Assembly: GCA_028696365.1 (NCBI GenBank)
Contig: JAQVHG010000054.1
Location: 1 to 10,564, forward strand
Direction of reading: 5' to 3'
Source: Methanofollis sp.
GTDB lineage: Archaea; Halobacteriota; Methanomicrobia; Methanomicrobiales; Methanofollaceae
DNA: 10,564 bases
A model generated the notes under the pieces. It saw only the letters and a program-made list of their open reading frames with translations. It ran no database searches and was not told the origin of the DNA. The translations under genes were made by a program, and so were the position numbers. Positions 1 to 6,021 of the stretch are shown in pieces (positions within the stretch are counted from its first letter, which is position 1; every line of letters starts with the position of its first letter).

Positions 1-1
1 G

Positions 2-886
2 AAGAGCGGGCGGACTCACCTCACCGACGCCCTGCCTCTCACCCTCGGCGCCGAGTTCGTGGCCTATGCCACGGCGCTCCGTCGGGCGGCCTGGCGGGTG
101 AGGGAGCGGCGGGAAGACCTCAGGGAAGTGGCCATCGGCGGGACGGCGAACGGGACCGGGGCCAACGCCCACCCGCAGTTCCGCGAGACGGTCCTCGCCG
201 ACCTCAACAGGTTCACGGGTCTTGGGCTCATTCCTGCCACCGACTCCTTCGAGGCCCTCCAGAGCCGGTCGGCGATGGCGGCCTTCTCAGGGGCGCTGCG
301 TGAACTCGCCCTTGAACTGATCAGGATCGCCAACGACCTCAGGCTCCTTGGCTCGGGGCCGACGAGCGGCCTGGCCGAGATCACTCTCCCTGCCGTCCAG
401 CCTGGCTCTTCGGTGATGGCCGGGAAGGTGAACCCGGTGATGGCCGAGTGCCTCGACATGGTCGGGTTCCAGGTGATGGGCAACGACACCGCGGTCGCCC
501 TCGGCGCGCAGGCCGGGCAGGTCGACCTGAACGTGATGACCCCGGTGATGACCGCCAACATCCTCGCCTCCCTCTCTCTCCTCACCTCCTTCCTCCCGCT
601 CTTCGAGGAGAAGTGCGTCGCCGGGATCGGGGCGAACCGCGGCCAGGCCCGCGCCTCGTTGATGAAGAACCCGGCCCTCGCCTCCCTCCTCTCGCCGCGG
701 ATCGGCCATCTCAGGGCGGCCGCCCTCGCCGAGGAGGCCGGACGCCGGGGGGTGGCGGTCCCGGCCCTGGCGGTGGAGAAGGGGTATCTCACCGAGAAGG
801 AGGCGGCCGAACTCTTCGATGCCGAGAGGATGGCGCGGAGTCTGTATGCCAGGTATCCCCTAGACACACCAGGAAAAAATGAGTGA
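2..886 (+). CDS. Class II fumarase/aspartate ammonia-lyase family protein, 5' truncated by window edge
   Basis: The reading frame is open from base 2 and gives 294 residues, the C-terminal part of a protein that is about 450-470 residues in this family. Family landmarks seen: GRTHLTDALPLTLG at residues 3-16 (the conserved Thr-His substrate-binding block), GGTANGTGANAHP near 46-58, and the mobile-loop signature GSSVMAGKVNP at 135-145, which holds the catalytic serine, lysine and asparagine. Known members eliminate water or ammonia from malate, aspartate, argininosuccinate or adenylosuccinate. The stretch GNDTAVALGAQAGQVDLNV resembles aspartases slightly more than fumarase C, but the substrate cannot be settled, so I give no symbol. 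The usual Met-Pro of the loop is Met-Ala here. A GTG at 59 is internal, not the start, because conserved sequence precedes it. The next gene is convergent, with 11 bp between stop codons. Confidence 0.9.
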   Translation, partial: KSGRTHLTDALPLTLGAEFVAYATALRRAAWRVRERREDLREVAIGGTANGTGANAHPQFRETVLADLNRFTGLGLIPATDSFEALQSRSAMAAFSGALRELALELIRIANDLRLLGSGPTSGLAEITLPAVQPGSSVMAGKVNPVMAECLDMVGFQVMGNDTAVALGAQAGQVDLNVMTPVMTANILASLSLLTSFLPLFEEKCVAGIGANRGQARASLMKNPALASLLSPRIGHLRAAALAEEAGRRGVAVPALAVEKGYLTEKEAAELFDAERMARSLYARYPLDTPGKNE

Positions 887-897
887 ATCCCGGACTA

Positions 898-2709
898 CTA
901 GAAGACCTCCTCGAAGGAATACCTGGTGAACGGCGCAAACGGGGCGTCGAGAGTGTGGTTCACGAGATCCTCAGTCGCCACGGCAAACGCTCCTTGGTCG
1001 GGGTAGGCGAGAAAGGTGTACTCGGTGATCCCCTGGTACTCCTCTGAGGTCGACGCCGCCTGCATCAGCGCGATCATCTCAGGGGTGCCGATGGTCCGGT
1101 TTTCCTCCTCATACTCGTTGAAGAGGTCGAGCATCGCCAGATACCGATAGTCTCGGGGTTCGATCGTCTCGTGGTAGCCCTGTACCTTTGAGACGGCCTC
1201 GGGGTTCGCACCCCGGTACTGGTAGAAGTTGTTTGCGATGATGAGAGAGAAGGGGTCCTCCGGCTCAATGAACCCGGCTTTGCGTTCTGCCCCGCCGTAG
1301 GAGTCCGCCTCAAAGCAGACCGCGGCGCTTCCTGAAGTGTTGAGGTACGGCATCGAGACCCCGGCGTTATGCCCGCCCGTCCGCGTCTGGTTCATCGTCT
1401 GCCAGTACTCCCACGCACCGTCCACACTGCTCTCCCCCTGGAGGGTATCCATGTACAGCAGGACGTACGGGAGCATGTTGGTCTCGTTCCAGGCCGGGAT
1501 TGAGGGAGAGGAGTGCGGGACCAGAACAAGTCCGTCCTCGTTCATGCCGTTGAAGGTGCCGATGAAACCTGGCCAGTCGAACCCGACTACACGCTTCTGT
1601 CCCGACCCAGCCGGGGGCTCAGAGGCGACAATCAGGAGACTGTTCACCGTCACCTTCCTGAGATCGGTCTCGCCGTCCATGTTCTTGCCATGGATGACCC
1701 CGCCGCCGAGTTCGTCGTTCTCTGTCCTGTTCCCCCATGCAATCGCACTCGAACAGAGGTGCGGTGAGATCCCTCCGTCCTGGACACTGCTGTTTCCGAG
1801 GTTGAGGTCGCCCATGGCGAGGCCGTAGAGCCTGAAGTACAGGAGGAAGGAATAGGCGTTCTCGGCGAGGATGTCTTCGCGGGTGAGGTTTCGGCCCAGA
1901 GTTTCGGAATAGAGGTCGACCCCTCTTGCCTCCATTCCCTCGATGACTGCATCGAACTCGTCGCCACGTTCTGCAAGCACGCCTGTCATGTGTGCTTTCA
2001 GATAGGGGATGAAAATGTCGTCATACTCCTCGGCTGACGGATAGAAGGTCTCGATGAGAACGTACTCGATCCAGTCCTTGATCTGCGGGCCGGTCAGGTA
2101 ACCCATCGCATATGCTTGCTCGTCGGGCGTGCCATAGAGTTGAAGGACAGGGCGGTCCTTCATGACAGTGAGTCTCCCACCCCCCTCACCGACCGAGATG
2201 TTCAGTTCGGCCGGGTATGGGACGGGAGCGACGAGCCTGATCCCGACGTCCTGGAGAGAATCTCCCTGAGCAAGCGAGCGAGTCCCAGGCCCAAGACGTT
2301 CCCCGGTGCTGTGCCATCCGGTCGGGTCGCGGTATGCCGCATGGTCGATCCAGCCATTGTCGTCGGTGTCGGCCCAGGCGTACAGGGTGTAGTTCCCGGC
2401 GGGCAGTCCGTCGATCTTGAAGGCGCCGGGCGCCATAAGAACTGTGAACGCGGTAACATACTCCGACTGTTCAGGGTGCTCGCCGGTCTCCATCACTCTG
2501 ATATCCGGGGGACCATAACGGTCTGCATCGAGGGCGACGACATAGATCGGTCCTGTGGTGTAGTCGCCAGTGACGGTGCCGGAGACCGAGGCCTGCGTTT
2601 GCCCAGTCGTGGTACAACCAGACGAGATGAAAAGAAAAAACAGTACTGAGAGAAGAGCGAAGAGTTCCATTCCATGAGACACATTTTGTCCTGGATCCAT
2701 TGTGCACAT
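898..2709 (-). CDS. Secreted lipoprotein with C45-like Ntn-hydrolase (acyltransferase/peptidase) domain
   Basis: The longest form has 603 residues. A hydrophobic segment (16-30) ends in ISSGC, a lipobox-like site with Cys32 as probable lipidated residue, so the protein is likely anchored outside the cell. Residues about 40-165 look like a small beta-sandwich (carboxypeptidase-regulatory or transthyretin type) with a calcium-loop-like DTDDNGWID at 114-122. Residues about 185-600 resemble the C45/phospholipase B-like Ntn-hydrolases: HLCSSAIAWGNRT with candidate nucleophile Cys319, GGGVIHGKNMDGE at 335-347, and FNGMNEDGLVL at 386-396. Such enzymes self-cleave before the nucleophile and cut amide bonds; the substrate here is unknown. 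Ten N-X-S/T sequons fit an extracytoplasmic, possibly glycosylated protein. Start uncertain: a TATA-like box at 2721-2734 predicts transcription from about 2700-2705, so ATG 2700 (leaderless) or ATG 2670 may be the real start. Confidence 0.72.
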   Translation of the reverse strand: MCTMDPGQNVSHGMELFALLSVLFFLFISSGCTTTGQTQASVSGTVTGDYTTGPIYVVALDADRYGPPDIRVMETGEHPEQSEYVTAFTVLMAPGAFKIDGLPAGNYTLYAWADTDDNGWIDHAAYRDPTGWHSTGERLGPGTRSLAQGDSLQDVGIRLVAPVPYPAELNISVGEGGGRLTVMKDRPVLQLYGTPDEQAYAMGYLTGPQIKDWIEYVLIETFYPSAEEYDDIFIPYLKAHMTGVLAERGDEFDAVIEGMEARGVDLYSETLGRNLTREDILAENAYSFLLYFRLYGLAMGDLNLGNSSVQDGGISPHLCSSAIAWGNRTENDELGGGVIHGKNMDGETDLRKVTVNSLLIVASEPPAGSGQKRVVGFDWPGFIGTFNGMNEDGLVLVPHSSPSIPAWNETNMLPYVLLYMDTLQGESSVDGAWEYWQTMNQTRTGGHNAGVSMPYLNTSGSAAVCFEADSYGGAERKAGFIEPEDPFSLIIANNFYQYRGANPEAVSKVQGYHETIEPRDYRYLAMLDLFNEYEEENRTIGTPEMIALMQAASTSEEYQGITEYTFLAYPDQGAFAVATEDLVNHTLDAPFAPFTRYSFEEVF

Positions 2710-2720
2710 TCGGATATTCT

Positions 2721-2734
2721 CTATTTATTTTTTT
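2721..2734 (-). promoter_or_regulatory. TATA-box-like promoter element of the lipoprotein gene
   Basis: On the minus strand this reads AAAAAAATAAATAG, an A/T island in otherwise GC-rich sequence. It lies about 25 bp before the second candidate ATG (2700), which is the usual archaeal TATA-to-start-site distance. This favours a leaderless transcript that excludes the outermost ATG at 2709. Confidence 0.5.
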
Positions 2735-2892
2735 CCCCGCGTCACTCTCAGGTCGAGATGCTGGCCCCGACAAAAGCATGATGAGGAGGGAGAGAGGAGA
2801 GAAGTGACCAGCACATGGCCACACCCGCAGGACCGAAGAGTGACGCCCCGTACCACACACACCCCCGCACCAGACCGCGGGGGCCCTAAGCG
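2735..2892. other. Intergenic region between divergent genes, nothing recognised
   Basis: About 160 bp separates the lipoprotein promoter from the TVP38-like gene. It contains purine-rich sequence around 2780-2807 and a C-rich stretch. I see no convincing TATA box for the rightward gene and no RNA gene. Confidence 0.4.
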
Positions 2893-3444
2893 ATGTGGCT
2901 GCGACGGGCCGTCCCCTTCATCTGGGTCTCGCTCGTCGCCCTCGGCCTGACGGCATATGTGCTGTACCCAGAATATTTCAGCCTCGCTAGTATCGAGGGC
3001 ACCACCGACGAGCACCATGCCGTCGCCCTCCTCGTGTACTTCCTCATCCTCTCGATCAGGGGCCTAGTCCTCGTCCCCTCGACGCCTCTCCTTGTCTCAG
3101 GGATCGTGCTCTTCGACCCGGTAGAGGCATTTGTTGTGAGCATGCTCGGCATCCTCACCTCCTCCACCCTGGTCCATCGTTGCGCACGATACCTGGGCTT
3201 CGACGCCCTCCTTGAGAGGCGGTATCCCGAGCAGGCCGAACAGATCAGGGCGCACCTCATGGAGCACCAGTTCCCTGTCATCGCCGGGTGGAGCATCTGT
3301 CCTGTTGTCCCGACCGACCTCGTCGTCTATCTTGCCGCCACGCTCAGGGTTCCGCTCTGGAAGTGCCTGGTCGGCGTCGGGGCAGGGGAGGCGGGCCTCC
3401 TCTCCCTGTACATCCTCATCGTCAGGGCGGTGCTCGCGGCCTGA
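2893..3444 (+). CDS. TVP38/TMEM64-type (VTT domain) integral membrane protein
   Basis: This 183-residue protein has an N-terminal membrane segment (8-25) behind a positive MWLRR start and further hydrophobic stretches at about 43-60, 64-92, 128-150 and 157-182. Family features are the RGLVLVPSTPLLVSGIVLF block (56-74), which resembles the first re-entrant loop of TVP38/DedA proteins, and ICPVVPTDLVVYLAAT (135-150), which matches the second proline-containing loop. A cytoplasmic stretch with CARYLGFDALLERR lies between them. Proteins of this superfamily move or scramble lipids, or support membrane homeostasis; the cargo here is unknown. ATG 2893 is the first start in the frame, and the loss of hydrophobicity in any later start supports it. 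No clear ribosome binding site is visible. The gene stands 53 bp upstream of a small same-strand gene. Confidence 0.75.
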   Translation: MWLRRAVPFIWVSLVALGLTAYVLYPEYFSLASIEGTTDEHHAVALLVYFLILSIRGLVLVPSTPLLVSGIVLFDPVEAFVVSMLGILTSSTLVHRCARYLGFDALLERRYPEQAEQIRAHLMEHQFPVIAGWSICPVVPTDLVVYLAATLRVPLWKCLVGVGAGEAGLLSLYILIVRAVLAA

Positions 3445-3465
3445 CCCTCGTGCCCGACCGGCACC

Positions 3466-3473
3466 TATTCATA
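3466..3473 (+). promoter_or_regulatory. Possible TATA element for the 89-residue gene
   Basis: The sequence CTATTCAT lies about 28 bp before ATG 3498 in a GC-rich surround. That spacing fits an archaeal TATA box with a leaderless transcript. The match to consensus is modest. Confidence 0.3.
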
Positions 3474-3497
3474 GGAGATGGCGCAGTATCGGCAGGC

Positions 3498-3767
3498 ATG
3501 ATCATCAAGACTCTCCAGGTCGATGTGATGAAAGACACGGAGGCCCTGCTCGACCGCTATGGGGGGATGCCGCTCCGCCTCTTTGAGGACGAACTGGTCA
3601 GGATGGGTTTTGTCCAGCAGGGTGGCGACCCAGCAACGGTGGCGATGGAACATACAGGGCAGGGGTTGTATCTCGAACTCGCCCTTGACGTTGAGGGAAA
3701 ACTTCACAGTTACACACTTGTCCCTTTCGAGGAGTTGAGGAGAAAACAGGAACGGGTCAGGTGGTGA
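3498..3767 (+). CDS. Uncharacterised 89-residue protein
   Basis: I do not recognise the family. The frame is open farther upstream, but ATG 3498 is chosen because the preceding sequence overlaps the membrane-protein gene in another frame and reads as low-quality shadow translation. The product begins MIIKTLQVDVMKDTEALLDR, is soluble, mixed alpha/beta in appearance, and ends in a basic segment (EELRRKQERVRW). It has no cysteine, no metal motif and no membrane segment. Its codon use matches the neighbouring genes, and the alternation of hydrophobic positions in LYLELALDVEGKLHSYTLV suggests two beta strands. A weak TATA-like element lies 28 bp before the ATG. It is probably a real small gene, but the function is unknown. 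Confidence 0.65.
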   Translation: MIIKTLQVDVMKDTEALLDRYGGMPLRLFEDELVRMGFVQQGGDPATVAMEHTGQGLYLELALDVEGKLHSYTLVPFEELRRKQERVRW

Positions 3768-3804
3768 AAGCCCAGTTCTCTCAGACTCATAGACGGGAGG
3801 TCGC

Positions 3805-4411
3805 ATGCGTGCAGGGGTCGCCGACGACGAGGGGGCGGCGGTAAGGGCGCACCCGGGCATTCGGGGCGAGCGAGATGCCGCTCTTCGACCCCTTCCTGAT
3901 GCTCGACGACTTCCGCGTCCGGAGGACTGAGGACTATCTTGGGTTTTCCCTGGCACCCGCACCGGGGGATCGAGACGGTCACCTATATGCTCGCAGGGCG
4001 ATGGGCGGGTTCTAGGTCTAGGTGAACCTCCCGCGGGCAGAGAGGATGATGGCCCCGCGCTACCAGGAAATGCGGGCTAACACGATCCCGGTGATCGCCG
4101 CCGAGTATGCCTGAGCCGTCGGGACGGTGTAGGGGATCGTCGTCGACCTGGTATATCTCGACGTGACCGTTCAGCTCAGTGTTGAGTTCGTTTCTCAGGT
4201 GAAGGAGGGCTCCACGGTCTTTTCCTACGTCATCGAGGGAGGGGGGGGGGCTCGACGAGCGACAAAGAGGCTGTCCGCGCCGCCCATGAGCGTCCCCTCA
4301 GGTTTCTCTTCTACTCTGACTCCGATCGCGATTAAAGCGGATTAAGAAAGATTTGAGGCGTTCAGGGAGTACAGAGCAGGGCCTTTCGTGAAAAATTGGG
4401 CAGATGAGCGC
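3805..4411 (+). pseudogene. Decayed pirin-family gene
   Basis: Pieces of a pirin (bicupin) protein appear in order but in changing frames. MPLFDPFLMLDDFRV starts at 3875. PWHPHRGIETVTYMLAGR, the metal-binding cupin block with its histidines, starts at 3948 after an apparent one-base T insertion in GGGTTTT. VNLPRAERMMAPRYQEM starts at 4022. GIVVDLVYLDVTV follows in-frame TGA (4112) and TAG (4130) codons. STVFSYVIEGGGG ends in a ten-G run at 4241-4250. LRFLFYSDSD lies near 4290-4320, and ERFEAFREYRAGPFV at 4346-4390. About 50 residues between the cupin block and VNLPRA are missing, and two further internal segments seem lost. The first junction carries a tandem TCTAGG hexamer (4011-4022) that introduces two TAG codons. 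Intact pirins are Fe-dependent cupins of roughly 230-300 residues. No functional product is possible. Confidence 0.88.
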
Positions 4412-4739
4412 TCCAGATCGCAGCGAGATCTATGTGATTTTTCCGGGTCATGTGTCCTCGTCCCCCACGTAACTGGGAAAGGCATCACTCACGTGAATTC
4501 CTCCTCTAGAAATGGCCGATATAAATCATAAACCTGCCCCGGTTCTACAAACCGAGGTTATAGTGGCCGATCTGAAGATCTCTTCAATATGGACTCATAT
4601 CAGAGGGGCTGCACCCCGATCTGAGGGCGATATGGACGTATTTTTAGGGGGGGGGGATCACGGTCGGTCGGAGGAACCACTCCTCTGATATCATCTCTGT
4701 AGAACCAGCCGTGGAGATAAACTCTGATTTATTGGCTCT
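4412..4739. other. Non-coding decayed stretch with short hairpins and a G10 run
   Basis: No credible gene is present. The stretch is richer in A/T than the flanking genes. It includes a small GGGG-CTGCA-CCCC hairpin at 4605-4617 within a wider imperfect palindrome (about 4597-4635). It also has a CGGTT/AACCG stem near 4540-4555, a repeated TGGCCGAT octamer (near 4513 and 4564), and a T5-A-G10 run at 4641-4656. The first part may be further pirin-gene debris. Confidence 0.5.
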
Positions 4740-4862
4740 GAGTATATCCAAAAACTCTCTGAGGCTAAACACCTCCTTGAACTGGAACAATTCTCCTTTT
4801 GGCTCTTGTCTCAACCGCCTTCCCATAGTCTCTTGTCTGGGGCAGCGTCCCCGGACGAATAG
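4740..4862 (+). repeat. Degenerate copy 1 of a local GC-hairpin repeat
   Basis: The copy begins GAGTATATCC, continues with AAAACTCTCT and CTCCTTGAACTGGAAC, and reaches a GGGG/CCCC hairpin at 4837-4854 (TCTGGGGCAGCGTCCCCGGA). The order and spacing match the 5' half of the repeat starting at 4900, but it is more diverged. Read on the minus strand, the first 55 bp can be translated as ELFQFKEVFSLREFLDIL, comparable to what the other two copies give. Confidence 0.6.
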
Positions 4863-4984
4863 GCGGGAATGCGAGTGACACACATCCCCCACACAATAGG
4901 AGCATATCCCAAAACTCTCTAGGGGTGAAGATATCCTTGAACTGAAGTACTTCCTTCCAGAAATTCTCAACGCTCTTCTCGATC

Positions 4985-5003
4985 GGGGGGCTTGCCGCCC
5001 CCC
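4985..5003. repeat. GC hairpin in left arm (G6/C6 stem)
   Basis: GGGGGG at 4985-4990 pairs with CCCCCC at 4998-5003 around a seven-base loop. It corresponds in position to the hairpin at 5917-5939 in the right arm. No T-run follows, so it is not an evident terminator. Confidence 0.6.
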
Positions 5004-5094
5004 GGACCCCCCGCCGATAAAGATTGGCGGAGGATTGCGTCCTGTCTTCATGATCTTAACTCTATCTTCCCGTCCCCATCGCCATCCCGGGGGT

Positions 5095-5113
5095 CCGGGG
5101 GCAGAGCCCCCGG
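5095..5113. repeat. GC hairpin at the inner end of the left arm
   Basis: CCGGGGGC (5095-5102) and GCCCCCGG (5106-5113) form a perfect 8-bp stem with loop AGA, directly preceded by GGGGGT. The right arm carries the same stem with loop GCT at 5810-5828, and both lie next to an AAAGAGG. Hairpins of this type recur between genes in several GC-rich methanogens (general knowledge). Confidence 0.7.
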
Positions 5114-5122
5114 TAAAAGAGG

Positions 5123-5425
5123 TGGGACGGCGACGAATGCATGGGTGTGCGATGAAAACGCTGGGATCTCTTCATTGTCATCCATCGCTTTTCATCGGTG
5201 AGGAGGAGGGCAGGAGAGGTTTGGGATGACCTCTCTGTAAAAACCCTCACCTTGATACGAGCGAGAATCAATTCCCTTCTCAGATCGATCGTGCCGGAGC
5301 TCCATCGAAGACTCCTGTCTTCTCATGTCCGCTATTGCTCATTCCCCCCAGATGAAGATTGGGTCGGGAAGTCCTTGGTGGTTTCTGGTGGCGGGGAGCT
5401 TGCCGCTAGAATATCAGATTTTGGT
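5123..5425. other. Non-coding stretch inside the inverted repeat
   Basis: I see no gene. Two secondary-structure candidates stand out: CGATGAAAA (5150-5158) with TTTTCATCG (5189-5197), a perfect 9-bp inverted repeat with a 30-base loop, and GAGAGGT (5214-5220) with ACCTCTC (5229-5235), a 7-bp stem with an 8-base loop. No A/B boxes or tRNA-like clover-leaf are evident. Confidence 0.45.
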
Positions 5426-5431
5426 GACTGC

Positions 5432-5453
5432 TCCCCCGACTTTCAGTCGTGGG
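5432..5453 (-). ncRNA. IS605-type right-end hairpin, probable remnant of an omega-RNA (reRNA) 3' end
   Basis: On the minus strand CCCACGACT-GAA-AGTCGGGGG folds into a nine-pair stem with one A/G mismatch, starting 13 bases after the tnpB stop. IS605-type elements carry a right-end hairpin of this form, which is part of the TnpB guide RNA; the guide would be the sequence just beyond, beginning near AGCAGTCACC (about 5434 downward). With TnpB truncated, activity could come only from a partner elsewhere in the genome. Confidence 0.5.
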
Positions 5454-5465
5454 TATCCTGGGATG

Positions 5466-5768
5466 TTACCCCTGAGATTGCAGTCCCAATCCCATAATGT
5501 TGACCGCCGCGTTCTGGTCGCAGTCCATCACCATCCCGCAATGCGGACATGAATGGAAGCGAGCAGAGAGAGTCTTTGCAACAATCATCCCGCATCTGGA
5601 ACATTGCTGCGATGTATTCCTGGGGTTCACCAGGACCACGCGTGAGCCAGCTTCTTCCACTTTGCTCTGAGTGATCGAAATAAACTGATTCCTGGCGACA
5701 TCTGCAATGATCTTTGCCAAATGGTCGTTCTTTTCCGTTTTTATGGCATTGTAGAAATCCTCATCCAT
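5466..5768 (-). pseudogene. tnpB: TnpB C-terminal fragment (RNA-guided nuclease of IS605-type elements)
   Basis: This 100-residue frame is the last quarter to third of a TnpB of about 370-430 residues. It shows HLAKIIADVARNQF (16-29), VNPRNTSQQCSRCG (47-60) with CxxC 56/59, CPHCG with CxxC 74/77 (the zinc ribbon), and DCDQNAAVN (82-90), the RuvC-III block. An ED pair at residues 3-4 could be the RuvC-II glutamate, so the break lies about there. The RuvC-I aspartate and the whole N-terminal RNA-binding half are absent. An upstream in-frame TGA sits a few codons before the ATG at 5768, and the right repeat arm begins 33 bp farther. The translation is otherwise undamaged, so the truncation may be fairly recent or the fragment preserved by chance. 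Confidence 0.85.
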
Positions 5769-5770
5769 TA

Positions 5771-5795
5771 TAGGTGCGGGCGTGATTCACCCACC
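5771..5795. repeat. Small imperfect hairpin between tnpB fragment and right arm
   Basis: AGGTG (5771-5775) pairs with CACCT (5791-5795), and an inner GTG/CAC stem surrounds ATT. It lies exactly where the tnpB similarity stops and could be a leftover of a left-end structure or of the insertion event. This is a weak call. Confidence 0.3.
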
Positions 5796-5800
5796 TTCCC

Positions 5801-6021
5801 CCTCTTTGGCCGGGGGCGCTGCCCCCGGACCCCCAGGATGACGATAGGGCCGGGAAGACATATCCGAAATCCATGAAGAGGGATTGCCGTCCACGACCTA
5901 TCGTGTGGGGGGAGGTCTGGGGGGCAGAAAGCCCCCCAGTCGAGGATAGGGTTCAGAACCCTAGAAGGAAGTGCTTCGGTTCGAGGAGATGGTCACCCAA
6001 AGAGTGTTTTGGGATATGCTC
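5801..6021 (-). repeat. Right arm of the long imperfect inverted repeat (copy 3)
   Basis: This 221-bp arm is the reverse complement counterpart of 4900-5122 and carries the same landmarks in reverse order. It includes the 8-bp stem at 5810-5828 and a perfect 9-bp stem CTGGGGGGC/GCCCCCCAG at 5917-5939 with loop AGAAA. It ends at GTTTTGGGATATGCTC. Similarity may continue to about 6060. Read on the plus strand, its outer 55 bp translate as EVLRFEEMVTQRVFWDML. Confidence 0.8.

Larger units (their letters stand above)
4900..5122 (+). repeat. Left arm of a long imperfect inverted repeat (copy 2)
   Basis: This 223-bp arm is collinear with the reverse complement of 5801-6021. Shared landmarks in order are GAGCATATCCCAAAAC (identical 16 bp), a C-TTCCTTC core, a GGGGGG/CCCCCC hairpin, TCTTCATG, TCTTCCCG, and finally GGGGGTCCGGGGGCAG followed by CCCCCGG and AAAGAGG. 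The first 61 bp and the last 50 bp are about 80-85% identical by eye, and the middle is gapped. The similarity may extend upstream to about 4862 (GGCGGGA is shared). Confidence 0.8.
5426..5768 (-). mobile_element. IS200/IS605-family (IS1341-type) remnant: 3' part of tnpB plus right end
   Basis: The remnant joins the C-terminal TnpB coding fragment (5466-5768) to a typical right end. The left part of the element, including most of tnpB and any left-end hairpin, is missing, and no tnpA is present. The right boundary is inferred to lie a few bases beyond the right-end hairpin, near 5426-5430. The element lies centrally between two inverted repeat arms. Confidence 0.72.

Noticed and set aside
64..867. 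A 267-codon open frame on the minus strand opposite the lyase
   Set aside because: It is a shadow of the plus-strand lyase in GC-rich sequence; the translation is Arg/Ser/Ala-rich without any family motif, whereas the opposite strand shows clear lyase signatures.
3288..3497. Upstream extension of the 89-residue protein
   Set aside because: The added sequence lies within the membrane-protein gene in a different frame and has a Pro/Arg/His-rich shadow composition.
4644..5051. Minus-strand 135-codon frame across repeat copies 1 and 2
   Set aside because: It runs through two diverged repeat copies in different relative frames and a GC hairpin, and lacks a plausible start context. It looks like accidental openness, so it is reported as repeat, not gene.
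5150..5235. Possible structured RNA or tRNA-like element
   Set aside because: Two short stems exist, but there is no clover-leaf, no conserved T-loop sequence and no promoter. The stems alone do not justify an RNA gene.
5198..5552. Plus-strand open frames of 75-99 codons opposite the tnpB right end
   Set aside because: They overlap the IS right-end hairpin and the TnpB zinc-ribbon coding region on the other strand and show no coherent protein pattern.
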